Below, in pieces: positions 47,027 through 59,715 of a stretch of DNA of 64,000 nt. Source of the DNA: Phylloscopus collybita. Lineage: Eukaryota > Chordata > Aves > Passeriformes > Phylloscopidae. Each line of letters begins with the position of its first letter. Positions within the stretch are counted from its first letter, which is position 1. The translations under genes were made by a program, and so were the position numbers. The notes under the pieces were generated by a model. The model did not search any database. It was not told the DNA's origin and was given only the letters and a program-made list of their open reading frames with translations. Location of the stretch: assembly GCA_027886175.1 (NCBI GenBank), contig JAJNNQ010000075.1, forward strand, positions 54,745,001 through 54,809,000. The letters are read 5' to 3'.

Positions 47027-50000
47027 CAAAACCCAGGAAATATACTGTCTAAGCATTTCCTTTAGGTTAGAAAGCCAGCATTACCTTTTTCAGTGCTGAG
47101 TTATATGGTGAAACTCTTCACCTATCATGTCCATCAATTATAAAGATTTTAGCTATTTATACATTTTTAGGGATTAGTGTTCATTGGCTACAAGTGACAT
47201 AGTTCTCTTAATCTGTATTCTGTCTTCTGGTCATTGATGATTCTCTCAATTCTTATCCTAATTAGTCTGCATGCTCAGTTTATATCTTCTTTTTGGATTT
47301 CTTGAGTCGGTGGTCTGAGGATGAGTGGTCAGAGATCCTCCTGCCAGAACTGCCTTTTACCCACCTGGAGCTCATTTCAGCACAATTGCTGAGCTGGTTT
47401 TATTAATTTCTTCCTTATCCTCAGAGTCCTGCCAGGTGTCCTTGTGGGCCATAAATTCTGCCTTTATCAGTGGCACATCCTTTTTCCCAAGGTATGTTAA
47501 CTTCCTCCCCCAGGTATGAGGTCACTGAAGCACATCAAGCCCTAACCTTTAATTTGAGGTGGACATCACTTGCAGATTGCTTGTTAGCTACTATCTGTTT
47601 CATGGATTGAATCTCTTTTTTTTTCTTGGAAGATATACTTATCAAATAAAATATGCTTTTATTGTACATCTTCTGTGGGTGAACTTGTACAAAAAGAAAG
47701 TTTTGAAAACAGTTTAAAAAGCTTTTGATTTTCTGTCAGTGTCTTAGAAATGATATTGCTTTATGCTGATATGACAGCTAGATAAAGGTAACATGACAGC
47801 CATCTTTACTGTTATACCTGGGGATGTAGGCTTTCATACTTGTCTTTCTAGACTGGGACAATTAGAACTTTAATGTTTCAGGAACATGCTAATAACCACG
47901 TCTTACCTTAATAAAATGAGAACTGCATATATGATTTATTAGTATGTCTTGATTACACTAAAGATTATACAAATCAGGAAGCTCTCCATAATTGAAAAGC
48001 TGTATTATGAGAAATCTGTGATATAAGTCAATTTTAGGCTCCAAAAGATGATATTTCCCTAACTACATGTTTGGTGTCAGCACACAACATGAGGCCATCT
48101 TCAGATTTGGTTTAAGCAGCACTTCCTGCAAAGGAGCTGGTGTTAACCCTGGTTCTGAGCAGAGATGAATTTGGATTCAGTAAAATGAGGGTTGATACAT
48201 GCAGATAAGGGCTGGAATAAAAAAACAGTTGCCAAGCTATGTTTTGCAACTAGTTCATAAGGATCATCTGGCTGTGCTCGTATCTTAGATGTGTAGGAGT
48301 TCTTATGTTAGACTAGAGTTGGGCTCAAGTCTGGTTCTGATTAGGAGTAGGAGGATATCCTATATAAATTTTCCTTGCCAGTGTCACTCCATCAGTTTTG
48401 AAGTTTGCTGGAATAGCTGCCTACTCCAGTCACATCTGATTCGTCTGATATTTCTTCTGCCTCACCTCTCAACATGGTATGGAACAGCTATATTTTGGAT
48501 GTGCAACATCATTATTCTTGATAGGTAAGCTGGTAGTTTGTCTCTGGAATTTCCTGTTATCAGTCTGTGACTTGTAATCTGTCCTTCCTACCACTTTTGC
48601 ACCCTTATGGATCAGTCAGTATACATAATCTCAGCAGACTTTTGCACTAGGAATTGTAATACCAATTTGAGACCCAAATCAAGGAAAAATAGTTTGTCTG
48701 TAAACTTACTGTAACTAAAAGAAGAAAGATACAGTGATATATAAGCAGTACTGTTGTAGAAGAGTGGACTGACAAGGTTAATTATGCTACTTCCAGTATC
48801 TATTGACACAGTTTCAGTAGTACCGGATAAACTGTAAACAAGGTTCAGAAAAGAGTTATATTTTTTCTACTTTCTACAACACAAGTTCAATTTCTGCTTT
48901 AGTAAACAATTTAAAGTAACAGGGAGTCCACTTGGGATAATGCAAATTTTTTCTTTGCTTACCAAAAAGAACATAATAATGAACTCTGCTTTCACACTCC
49001 CAATTTAAGTATGAAAAACAAATAAATTGCAATTGCTAAAAATCATTTACTCAGCAAGTGTTAATGTTAGTGTCCTGCATGACAAAGGTCTTCTATATAG
49101 TTCATTACAGTATTAGCATATCAGAGTAGCTTCCTTTTCCAGAGAGACACCTTCCCAAACATCTTAGGCCTTTGATTTAAATTTGGTTCTGCACAGTGGT
49201 ACCTTACTCATTTGTTTTGAATTGCTAGAATTAATGAACAAAAAGAAACAGTTTCTTTCAAAACTTTAATTCTGTACTATTTCACTGTATAGGCAGAAGG
49301 GAGGAAAGGAACGTGGATTTTCAAACACAGCTGTTCCTTCAATCATCTTTTATTCATCAAATATTGAACCTGTATTATAGTATATTATGAGATGATGGAA
49401 TTTTCTTTGTCAGAAGCAATTTCATGGTTTGATATACATTTTTTGATCATAACTGCATGAAAATCATGTTGATGGAATCATTTTCAAGATGTTCCAAAAT
49501 GACAATGAATAAATCTATTAAATGTAAGGAAATGCATCCTGAGACTTGAAAATAGGAACCATTCCTTCATGGTGATGCCTGATAATCTCTGTATTTACCA
49601 ATCAGTCAAGCTTTCTGCTATGAGCACTCTGGGGTTTTTTGGTATTTATATTTAACATCTCAGCCCATATAAGGTAAGTTCTATTGGTTTATGCATGGAA
49701 TGTAACAATGGCTGTCAGCACAGATAAATACTTAGTTCATCAAAATCAAAATGCATTCATGTTTGTTTTTCAATTTAGAAGCAACACAGATGACAAAAGT
49801 CTAGCTCAAACAGTTGGTGCTTTCTGAATTCTTTTACCCACACAAAAATTTAATCTAATTATATTTTTAGGAGTATATCTCTGCTGGCAAAATTTTAAGT
49901 CCTGGCAGAAGATATTTGTTAGAAAAATAACCATTCAAATGAGATATGAATCTTCAAAAGTATTTTCTTGGAGATTTCTGTTTCACATAAAATGTTTTTT

Positions 50001-53000
50001 GGCATATAGTTAGAAAGATTAAATAAAAAGAGAGCAAATCAGTGTCCCCAGTGACCAGCATATATGAGAATGCTGCATTTGCACTGGAAAAGTTTAAAAA
50101 AATCACAAAGACAATAGCTGTGTTGAATAAATTAAGCTGGTGAGAACTACTTCTGGCTGGGAAAATGAAATCATCAGTCTGCCATTAATAGAGGGTGGGG
50201 GCCAGGGGTAGTAGGAAAGGCAAACTACAGAACCAGAGTTTCTCTTTTGCTTTGTCTTATTTCAGGCTGTCATGAAATAAGTTTTTCTCCAGGTTGCTGC
50301 TAGAATTCTTAATTTCCATTTTTGTTTAAAAATACTGGGAAAAGGATTTGGAGTCTGATCTCCCACTATTCAGGAAATAAAAACATCCATGAAATTATGG
50401 ATTTTTCTAAGCTCCTGTGGTAAAAACCAAGATGCCTTTTTTCCTAGTGAAGAAAAGAATATTCCATGTTTACAACACCTGAAGATTTAGGCCATTTCCT
50501 GATCATTTGAAGTTCAGTGATTGTAGCAGGCTAAATAGCTTTAATGAATGGTAGGATGTGAAAGTATGGGAAGTGAGGGAGGGAATAATCTCACAAAAAA
50601 GAGTTTTCTGTACCTGCATAAGTATTAAACCTTGAAGACTATAAAGGGTTGCAATGCCTGCAGCTGTGTTTGCCCTGTGTGGAAAAGGGACAAGCAGGAA
50701 AACAAGACTTAATCTTCTGTAAAGGAAAAAAAATTGTCTAGAAAAACTATTTTTAAAAATTGTATTAATAAACAAGTGTCCTATACACAGCTGGAAGTAA
50801 TTATTGACTGGTGATATACTGATCAGACTAAATGATTTACTATTCCCAATTTACAAAAAATGGATATGAAAGAGGAGCAAATCTTTAGTACTCCACAAGA
50901 CAATTATAATTTTTGTTGTGGAAAGTTCTGAAAATATATTTTTAAAAAATATGATTTATCTTAGTACTACAAAGATAAAGTATAGGAGAATCAGATATTT
51001 GAATCATCTGTAGGCAGGAACTAAAAACAGCTTTAGAAACATCCCAGCATGATCCTGAGAAAGAGTGGTGACTGGAAAATTTATTTCAACTTTTTGTGAA
51101 TATATAATACAAATTTTTTGTATTCTGAAGAATAAAAATTAAAAGTAATATTTCTTTTGTGGGGGTTCTTAAAACTGAAAAACAATTTTTAATGTAAAAG
51201 AAAGAAAAGAAAAAAATATGTATAAAAGAAAGAAAAGTACATATAACAAAAATACTATGAATATAATGGGAATGTAAATTCATATTTCACTTTTTAGATA
51301 AACTTTCATTTCCTTGTGTGTATTAATATCTCCTTCCTTAACACTATGCATTCTAAATGCTCTCATTGGAAATAAAGAATACACATTACTCTACCTGTAT
51401 GTATGCTCTCTGAAAAGCCAAAGATGAAGTACAAGACAATCAATTTTTATATCTGAAAGAAGGTGAAATGAAAGCAATGTCTGAATAATATATATATATT
51501 TAAAAAAAATATATTTTAACTTGCTTATGTTCTAAGTGACAGCCGAGAATTCAAGACATAAATAGGATCTCATCTCTTTTTGTATTATGGCTTCAAGCCT
51601 TCTGTAAAACTTCCTATCTTCAGACAAAGTATTTCTAGATCAGGCCATTTTACTTGTTCCTTTGCATCAAATCAGGAGCATATATAATGGGGGAGAACTT
51701 CAGTTGTAAGTGAAGCCTGTAATGTTTAAGCAATCCTGTTGTTATTTAATAACTTTATTTATAATGAGTGTGTAATTATCTGATATACCTCTGCATTTTT
51801 CAGAAGTTTTAAACTTTATAGTTTTGTTTAGATAGTACTAAGAGGCAGTCCATGGACAATTCCTGATAGTCTGTATTCCTTCAGTTGCCTGAAATTGAAA
51901 CCCAAGACAATTTGCTGGCAGAGATGTGGGCCATTCTGTGCTCAGTTAGCATTCATTCTTTGTATTGGGCTTGGATACATTTAATTTATTTTGTGTAGAG
52001 GTGTAAATAATCAAACCCATGCACACCTACATATAAAAATTAACCTAGTACGTGGCCACCTGAAATGGAAGGACTCTGAAGTGATTTACCCTGTCTGAGC
52101 ATCATTATATCTTTTATACACCCTTCTCCAGCATCATACTTTGGTATACTTTTTCCCAGCATAGATATGGAGGTATTATTATCCCATATCTAGAAACAGG
52201 ACATAGAGAAAGTCTGATTGTGAGCATATCTGCTAAAGATATCACATGCTTGGCCTATAAATCCAAGTACTGATACATCTTTTTTTCCTACAGTGTGGAT
52301 AGAGAAGCACCAGTGTCTATCACTGTTTATCCCAGAATTTAGCCATCAAAGAAATATAAAATATGAGCAAATTATTCCATATACTAAATATTCTTCAGAA
52401 AGAAGCACTTGAAAGCATTTACAATGTATATGAACAGCTCAACACATGATACATCTGAAGATTTAAACTTTATTAAAATAAATTAATAGGTTAGGCAGTT
52501 CTAGATTTGATGATGTGATTCATATGTATATATATGTATGCTGCTACTTATCACTTCCTTTTAGAAACAGAGGGGCAATACGAGAAGCGCTTATTTTGCT
52601 CAAAAAAAGAGAACATAGGAGAAAACATTATTTTTCATTTCATTGCAAACAAAAAAAATCTGAAACAAAAACAACTGCAAAGTCATCAGCTGTAATTTTT
52701 AGCTTTTCGGGATGTTACTATTTGCCAGATTTTTGAAAGACCTCACTTCAGTAGTTGTTGTGGTTTTTTATAAGTCTGGCCATAAACATTGCAGGGGGAG
52801 TGACAATATGCTGAGCTCTATTGAAGTGCTGTTGATGCAGAACAATTGAATGAAAAATTTTGGTCCTGAGCCCTGTAGAATAACAAAATCCACATCACCA
52901 AGCTCATGGTTATAGTTTATAGCACCTGGCTCTGCTCCCATTCAAAAAACTGAATATCATTCTGGCTGTAAGGAAGCATTAACCATTTAATTAATTTCAG

Positions 53001-54289
53001 ATATAACCTGAGATGGAAAAATAAATCCCTGAGGTCATCTTTATATTAAACAGATGTTGATATAAAGTACTGCAATACTAAGTGCAAAATCTGGGAGGTT
53101 TCTGCTTAAAAGTGTAGGGTTTTGTTATGTTATTTTTTAGCTTTTGAAGTTTTTTTCAGGATAAAGAGGAGAGGAAAGAAAGAAGAAAAGAATTAAGACA
53201 AACAGCAGGTAAGAAACTAAGCTATCAAAATAATATTAGGGGCTATGTGTTAAAACCATAAAAAATTCTTAACAATTGTACTCTCATTTTAGAATGTGTT
53301 AAATATTCTAAATTTTTATGCATTTGAATTTTCATAGCATTAAGGATAGCACATTTAATGCTTGGGTAGTCCACAACATAAATGCTCCTTGATGCTTTTC
53401 CCCACTTTTTTTTTTTCCATATTGTATGCCTAATCATCAACGACTGCAATTTATTTCTCCTTCATCTGTGTTTAATCCATTCCTTCACACCTTGAATATG
53501 AATGCAGATCTCAACTCCTTCCTTTTTACATCCTTCCCCTTAATGCCAAAGCACAGACAAGGACAACACAGATAATAAAGACCCAGAAGAGTTTCTGTAT
53601 AGGATAGAAATGATATGACTTTAGGGGGGATATGAAAGAGATCCAAAAATCTTGACAAGCTTAATGAAAATTATTAAGAAACAACCACTTCACTCTTTTA
53701 CTCATAATAAACTCAGAGACATCTAGTAAAGTTAGAACATGGGTTCAGAGTAAGCAGAAGGGATTTTTGTTTAATTAAATGTGAAACTCGTTGCTACAGG
53801 AACCAGTGGATGCCAGCTTTGACCCTTTTTTTCCATTTTTTTGGCAAAAGGCTATTGTGTTAGTTTGAAAGGATAGTGAATAGATCAAGTGGAACTTGTG
53901 GAGAAAAGGACAGGTTCCACTGTCCTCTGCTGGGTACAAGCAGTAGGGGGTGATAGGGGAGGAGACTACGGGCTTTTAAACATCAGAATCCAGCAGTAAG
54001 GTAAAGGTAATTACTATCAAATTACAGAAGGAACTGTTACTTTATGGGATTAAGACAATCACAGAGAACAACAGCAAGAATCCCAGATATCTTTGTTAAT
54101 GTGAGTATATTGCATGTAAGTATGGCTTACCAAAACAACCTAGAAGCAGTGTAATACCTCATATTCATGATTAAGACAAAGGTTGTTGAATCATTCGAAT
54201 TGAATAAACCAGCAAATTGACTGGTTGATGGTCAGTGAATAGTAAAAAGACTGAATGATTTTTATTCTGACCTTCTAAAGGTGGAAATC
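47027..54289. other. AT-rich non-coding stretch, no gene seen
   Basis: More than 7 kb without a recognised gene or repeat family. Slightly GC-richer patches at 47300-47560 and 48270-48530 have open frames of 60-80 codons with no known features. A purine-rich patch lies at about 51198-51237 and an AT dinucleotide patch near 51486-51500. Confidence 0.55.
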
Positions 54290-55355
54290 TAAAACAAAAA
54301 AGAAGAGGAGGAAACTCTTCACATAATTTATATGATGTTGTTTTGTTGTTCTATTTGTAGGAATAATTGTAGCTTTGGTATATGTGTGCTGTCCTTTCTG
54401 TACATGTAGCTATGGGGCTCACTGCTAAGAGCAAGAAGCCAGCTTTAGGGAATGCAAGTTATAATTCCACAAACCTTGCAGAGGAATTAGTTTTGGGGTT
54501 TACGCATCTTTGGAATCAGACAAACCAGGGGAACCTATATCAGCAGAGCAGGGCCTATGATTTTTTGCAACATTCACAGATCAGTCAATCAATTTATGTG
54601 AACCCCAACTTTGGGAATTACCTTATACCTTTATAATTTTCCCCTGGTGGTTAAAAGGTAAACTGCCTTTGAAATGTAGGGCCCGTTGCCTGGAATTGAG
54701 GTAAAATGTGAGGTTGTGGAATGCCCCTGGCTCCCACACCAAGTAGGATTTAACAATATGAATTTTTCAAATTATAATAACATAGTAGGGTTTCAGATTA
54801 TGTGTAAATAGTCAGGATACACATAACACAGCACATCCAGAAGTCAATGTCTTGCTAAACCCTGGGGATATTGGCATACCTGGGATCATCAAGGAAGGCA
54901 TGCTATTACCAGGGATGTATAGAATCCGAAGATTTGTATCTAATAGGGCTCCTTGTCAGTCTTTCCCTGTTCCTCACCCTTTAAGATAACCAGATTATTT
55001 CAAATCACCATATATGCTAAAAGTTAATTTTTTTATGGTGCATAGCATTACCCAGATGGGCAGGAACATTACCTACAAATTCTCCCAGCTATATGTGAAT
55101 GTGGTCCAGAGAGAATCCTATTTTTAAACCTTTGAAATACATGAACACCCACTTAACAAACCCATTCACTCTTGTCCACATAAGTCCTACAAGTATCAAA
55201 AATGGCTTTAAAAATTGGCTGGCATTAGATAAGCAGTCTACCTATTACACAGTGAAAAACTCTACTTGGCTCCTGTATCTAGGCTGCTTAAAATTTTCCT
55301 GGGCTGCCATCTCTACTTGTAATAAATGTGGCTGGTGTAGTTATAGATTATGACC
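54290..55355 (+). pseudogene. Possible degraded coding block, perhaps of ERV envelope type (weak)
   Basis: Two open stretches in the same frame (54382-54636 and 55099-55353) are separated by stops. A different frame between them (about 54820-54970) gives a readable low-complexity-free peptide, which suggests one old coding region broken by frameshifts. The first part has a hydrophobic stretch just upstream in another frame and several N-glycosylation sequons (NAS, NST, NQT); the second has another NST and a C-x-x-C-x-x-C group near its end. Sequons plus a hydrophobic leader would suit a viral or cellular surface protein. I cannot match it to a named family, no LTR pair was found around it, and chance is a real alternative. 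Confidence 0.25.
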
Positions 55356-57607
55356 GCAATATTGACATGAATTTATGAACATACTATGTTTTAAAATACA
55401 GAAATACATTATTAAAGAAAAGGAAAGGAAAAAAGGAAAAAAAAAAGGCAAATACTCACCTCTCTCCTCAAAAGAAAAGCAAATACTCACCTCTCTCCTC
55501 AAAAGAAAGAAAGCTGGTACAATGAAAATATTTTCTACATGCTTCCTTTTTGATTGTCATATGTGCTTTGCAATGTACAAAGCTGACCATTTTTAAATTT
55601 GATCTACCTGATAATTTACTTTTTAACGTGGCTGTTCAAATAATACATTAGAGGTCAAAATAAAAGATTTGAAATGTATTTCATAGCTCTGCTTTTCTGT
55701 TCAATATTAACAGAAAATAAGCCAGCAAAGCATTTTTGCCACGATTACTTCAGACCCCGGAGCTGCAAACTACATTTATAAGTCCTCTGTTGCACCAGAA
55801 TGACAACCCACTAAAAATTCTGTCATGTTGCCTTAAAGACATTTCAATGTAGTCATTCTGTGGTTAAATAGGATTTGGTAAATATTACATCTAATGTCAG
55901 AAAATAATTTTCTGGGCCATACTGGCTTATACTTGACTATCTGCTCCACAGTAAAAAAGATATGTCTTGATTTTCTCTTCATCCAGAATCAGGTCTATGT
56001 AAACATCACTACTTTTACCTAGTGTTGAAAGAAGCCTAAAATAGGAAAGATTAAGTGGCACATATGCCATGTATTAAAATGGATGTACACTGATGAAGCA
56101 CCTATATGTAGGATGTAAGATACTGTGAAATTACTGCTTTACTGCTTTAGGCTGTTGAATAGAAAACAATGAATTTTCTTATTGTATTGATAGATTTATT
56201 TCTTGTGATTAATAGCGAAGTAATGAAAATAATTCTTTCATTCTATTCAATTCTTTCAATAATATCAAAGCAAAATTAGAATAATGAGAGAATGTGTTAA
56301 TGTCAAAATATTCTTACAAAAAGAAAGGGAAATCTATTTGGATCCAGGCAAAGGAATATGCTAAGAACATTTAACTGAAATCTGTGTATCTCAGTATAAG
56401 TACTCTTGGGTAATGCTTTTTGCTTTTTATAATATAAAAGCAAAAAAATCCAATGCTATGGTTAATTTCAATTTAGGATTTCTAAGTATAGACTGACAAA
56501 CTACCTTATGAGTTTTGCTAATGCACTAAATGGGGCCAGGTTTTCACCACTTAGATTTGCCTCGAAAAGATGTCCTTTAGAAATTAGAAGGAGCATGCAA
56601 CCTAAACCATGCAACCAATTCTGATATGGACGAGTAAAAATGGAGTGTATTAATCATCTGGTAGTTGTGTCATTTTAATGACTCTGTAGACAGCACATAC
56701 ATATCTGGATTACCCTTAGAAAAGAATTGTTAGACAAAGATTCCATGACAGTGAACCTCACACCATATCTGAAGAGATAGAATCTTAGAATCATATGGAC
56801 CTGAGCACAGTTGAATGTTGAATGAAAAATACATCTGTTTCAATAAATCCTAAACCAGAAATAACTTTTAAAAATTTGTATTCTGAAGTTGTCTTGAGAC
56901 ATCCCAGAAATATTTCTTGATATGTTTTTAGATCTCAGGATTTGCACATGATTTATTTGATTTTGAATAATTTTTTAAGCTACTTAAACACAAAAACATA
57001 ATGAGGAAAAGAATAGCTCTTCTTTGTTTATTTGTGGGATTTTTTGCGACTTTTATTAAAAAATTCAAACAAGTCCTCCTTGAGGACTAGATAATTAATT
57101 AATTAACATCTGTACAGCATACTTGTTACAGAAGAGTCCGATATTTAAAAACTCAGTGCACCCTTTATTTTTACCTAGGTCATTTCTTTGTTTCAAAGAA
57201 TGTGTTTCTCTGCTTGTATGGCTTTCAGAAAGTATCTCCTTCACTTTCCCTTCCTAGTGATACCATTAAAAGTTACAGTTGAGTGTCGTACTACAGTTTA
57301 ATTATTGCAGAAAACTCAAGAGAAGGAATGGCCTCTAGGGAAATATCACATGCACAGCTCAATAATCCTAATCAATCTAATTAAATTTTTGTGAAATATG
57401 CATTTTTAAAAGATTTCCAGAGGTCCAGTAAGTTTGTCTTATTGTTTAGTGTTTTAGGCTCCATCTTTAATCAGGGAAAGTTTCTCAAATATTGCAATGA
57501 ATAACAATGCATTAGATTTGAATGGCAAACCCTTGCACAGAACCACTGCAATGGCAGTGAGAATACTTTCCTTTTGAGAGCAGGTTTGACCTAATTTCCT
57601 GATGCCT
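55356..57607. other. AT-rich non-coding stretch, no gene seen
   Basis: Holds the 31-bp tandem duplication at 55448-55508. No other repeat family or exon was recognised. Confidence 0.55.
55448..55508 (+). repeat. 31-bp tandem duplication, two units
   Basis: The unit starting GCAAATACTCACCTCTCTCC occurs twice, at 55448 and 55479, with no difference over 30 bases. On the minus strand each unit contains AGAGGTGAGTATTT, a near-ideal splice donor string, so two donor-like sites lie 31 bp apart. The exact identity of the copies implies a recent event. Confidence 0.92.
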
Positions 57608-57980
57608 TGTGATGGGTTGACCCTGCCTGGACATCAGGTGCCTATTTAAGTCATTCTATTCCTTCCCGACTCAGCTGGAAGAAAAGAGAGAAAATATAAA
57701 GACAGTCTGATGGATTGAGATAAAAGCAGGAAGAGATTACTCATCAGTTACAGTCATGGGCAAGAAAGGCTCAGCTTGGAGAAAAATATTACCAATCAAA
57801 TCAGAGGTGAGTAATGAGAAATAAAACCAAACCTTAAACAAACACCTCCCCCCCAACCCTCCCTTCTTCCAGGGCTCAACTTCACTCCCAGTTTCTCTGT
57901 CTGCTCCCTACCAGTCACACTAATGGACAGAAATGGGGGCTGTGTGTCACATATTGTCTCTGCTGCTCCTTCCACCTTAG
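57608..57980 (+). mobile_element. ERV LTR, 5' part, truncated against CR1
   Basis: The block begins TGTGATGGGTTGACC and proceeds with CTCAGCTGGA, AGAGAAAATATAA, ATTACCAATCAAATCAGA, then the C-rich CTCCC...CCCTCCCTTCTTCC box and AATGGGGGCTG. It ends in GCTCCTTCCACCTTAG at about 57980, where CR1 begins. These blocks occur in the same order on the minus strand at 59715-59340 and, more diverged, at 28321 on. The LTR is cut off about 370 bp from its start, so its 3' half and right target duplication are missing. Retention of the exact start suggests a real LTR end at 57608. Confidence 0.83.
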
Positions 57981-59195
57981 GGTCATGTGGGACTGTGTCA
58001 AAGGCCTTACAGAAAACCAGGTAGATGACATAAGTCAGTTTTCTCTTTTTGACAATTGCAGTCAGTCACAGAAGTTTGGTCAGGAACGATTTGCCCTTAG
58101 TGAACCCATGCTGGCTGCCTCAGACCACCTCCTTATCCTGTGTGAAGTTTAACATTTCTTCTATGAGGATCTGCCCCATGAACTTCCCAGGCAAAAAGGT
58201 GAGGTTTGGTGGTTTGTAGTTCCCTGGGTATCCTTTATCCCCTGTTTAAAAATGAGAATGGTGTTTCACTTTTCCTGACTGCCATGGGACTTCCCCTGAC
58301 TGCCATGACTTTACACGGCAACAACATCACCCAGCTCTCTCAGAACCCTGGAATGCATTTCATCAGATCCCACAGACTTGTGACTAGTTATTTTCATCAA
58401 GGGGTCCCAAATCTGTTGTTAGTTTACAGTGAGTGGAACTTTGCCGCCGCAAACTCCCACCTAGAGGTCCAGGTACTTGAGAGACACGGGATGCCTGATT
58501 GCCAGAGAGGACTGAGGTGAAGAACTCAATGAGTAGCTCAGCTTTCTCCATCTCTGTAATTATTGGTTCTCCCTTCTCATTCATTGTGTGGGTTCACTCA
58601 TTCTACTTCGATTTTCCTTGGGCTTTTTATTTCTGACCTATGCATCTAGAGAATCCCTTATTATTCTTCATATCTCTGAACAAGTTATTTTCCAATGGTG
58701 CCTTAGCTTTCCTGCTCCCCTACCTACACATTCAAACTGTATTCCTGTTCTTTTCCTGGGTTATATATCCCTACTTCTACTGGCTGTGTATTTCCCTCTT
58801 GCTTCTCTGTGTGAGAAATAGATCCTTGCTCAGCCATATCGAGCTCTGGCCTGCCTTGTCTTACTTTCTAAACATGGATAAAAAGAGCCCCTGTGCTCCA
58901 AAAGAAGTAGCCTAAAGTTCTGGATTCTTACTTTACTACTTGCCAGGTGGTAAAGTTGTTCCTTGAGATTATGAAGAACTCAACTAGAGCACAATTTCTA
59001 CATCCCAGGCTGCCACCAATCTAAACCTCTTTAATGAGCTCAGGTGAACTAGTGAGCACCAGTTTCTTCTCCTGTCATTTTTTGTAGTAATTGAACCAGA
59101 ATGCTACACTTGATGCATTCCAGGAACCCTCTGGATTGCTTTTCAATCCAACCATCTGTATTGCTTTTCCAGCAGACATCCAGTTGGTTGAAAAG
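57981..59195 (-). mobile_element. CR1 LINE ORF2 fragment: endonuclease-RT linker and start of reverse transcriptase
   Basis: Read on the minus strand from 59195 down, the block follows CR1 ORF2. It has the linker segment with a RLVAAW-like string (about 59000-59020) and the K-x-K-E-I-H-x-Q region (about 58800). NEKGEPIITEMEKAELL follows at 58584-58534, then GNQASRV. The RT start has [20 protein letters not shown] (about 58230-58170), GFTKGKSFLTKLL (about 58110-58070), and FCKAFDTVPHD at its low-coordinate end (58013-57981). Stops and frameshifts are frequent. The 3' half, including the FADD box, is absent. It does not overlap the CR1 at 46041, which carries the complementary 3' half but lies 11 kb away in the opposite orientation, so they are separate copies. 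Confidence 0.88.
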
Positions 59196-59715
59196 CCCTG
59201 TTAGGTGTAGCAGTTGGTGCCTGAAGAACTGCACTCCATGAAAGGGACCATGCTGACAAAGCCTGTTAAAAACTGCTCATGGAAAGGACTTGTGCTGGAG
59301 AAGTTGTGAAGGACTGTCTTTCATGGGAGGGACCCAATGCTGGGGCAAGGGAAGAATGTGCCAAGTCCTCCCACTGAGGAGGAAGGAGTCAACATTACTG
59401 CAACCCCCATTCCCCATCCCCCTGCACTGCTGGAAGGAAGGTTAAGAATTCAGGAATTAAGCTGAACCTGGGAGGAAGGGAAAGTCTTCATTTAATATTC
59501 AGTTCTAGTTTCATCCTACACTCACTTGATTGGTAATATATTAAGTTCTTTTTCCTCAAGTCAAGTCAGTTTCATCTGTGATTGCAGACTGATCTCTCCC
59601 TATCCTGATGCTGACCCATGAGTCTTTCATTATATTTTCTCTCCCTGTCCAGCTGAGTGGAGTGATGGAGCAGCTTTGGTGGCATATGATGTCCAGCCAG
59701 CATCAACAAACCACA
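59196..59715 (-). mobile_element. ERV LTR, minus strand, partial
   Basis: On the minus strand it begins at 59715 with TGTGGTTTGTTGATG and continues with CACTCAGCTGGACAGGGAG, AGAGAAAATATAATG, GGGAGAGATCAG, ATTACCAATCAAGTG and GATGGGGAATGGGGGTTGC. Repeated CTCCAGCA...GTCC units follow. It is the same family as the LTRs at 57608 and 28321. It is longer than the 57608 copy and covers roughly the first 500 bp of the LTR. Its 3' end is lost or has merged into the CR1 fragment near 59195; this junction is known to within about 20 bp. No matching target duplication was found. Confidence 0.78.
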
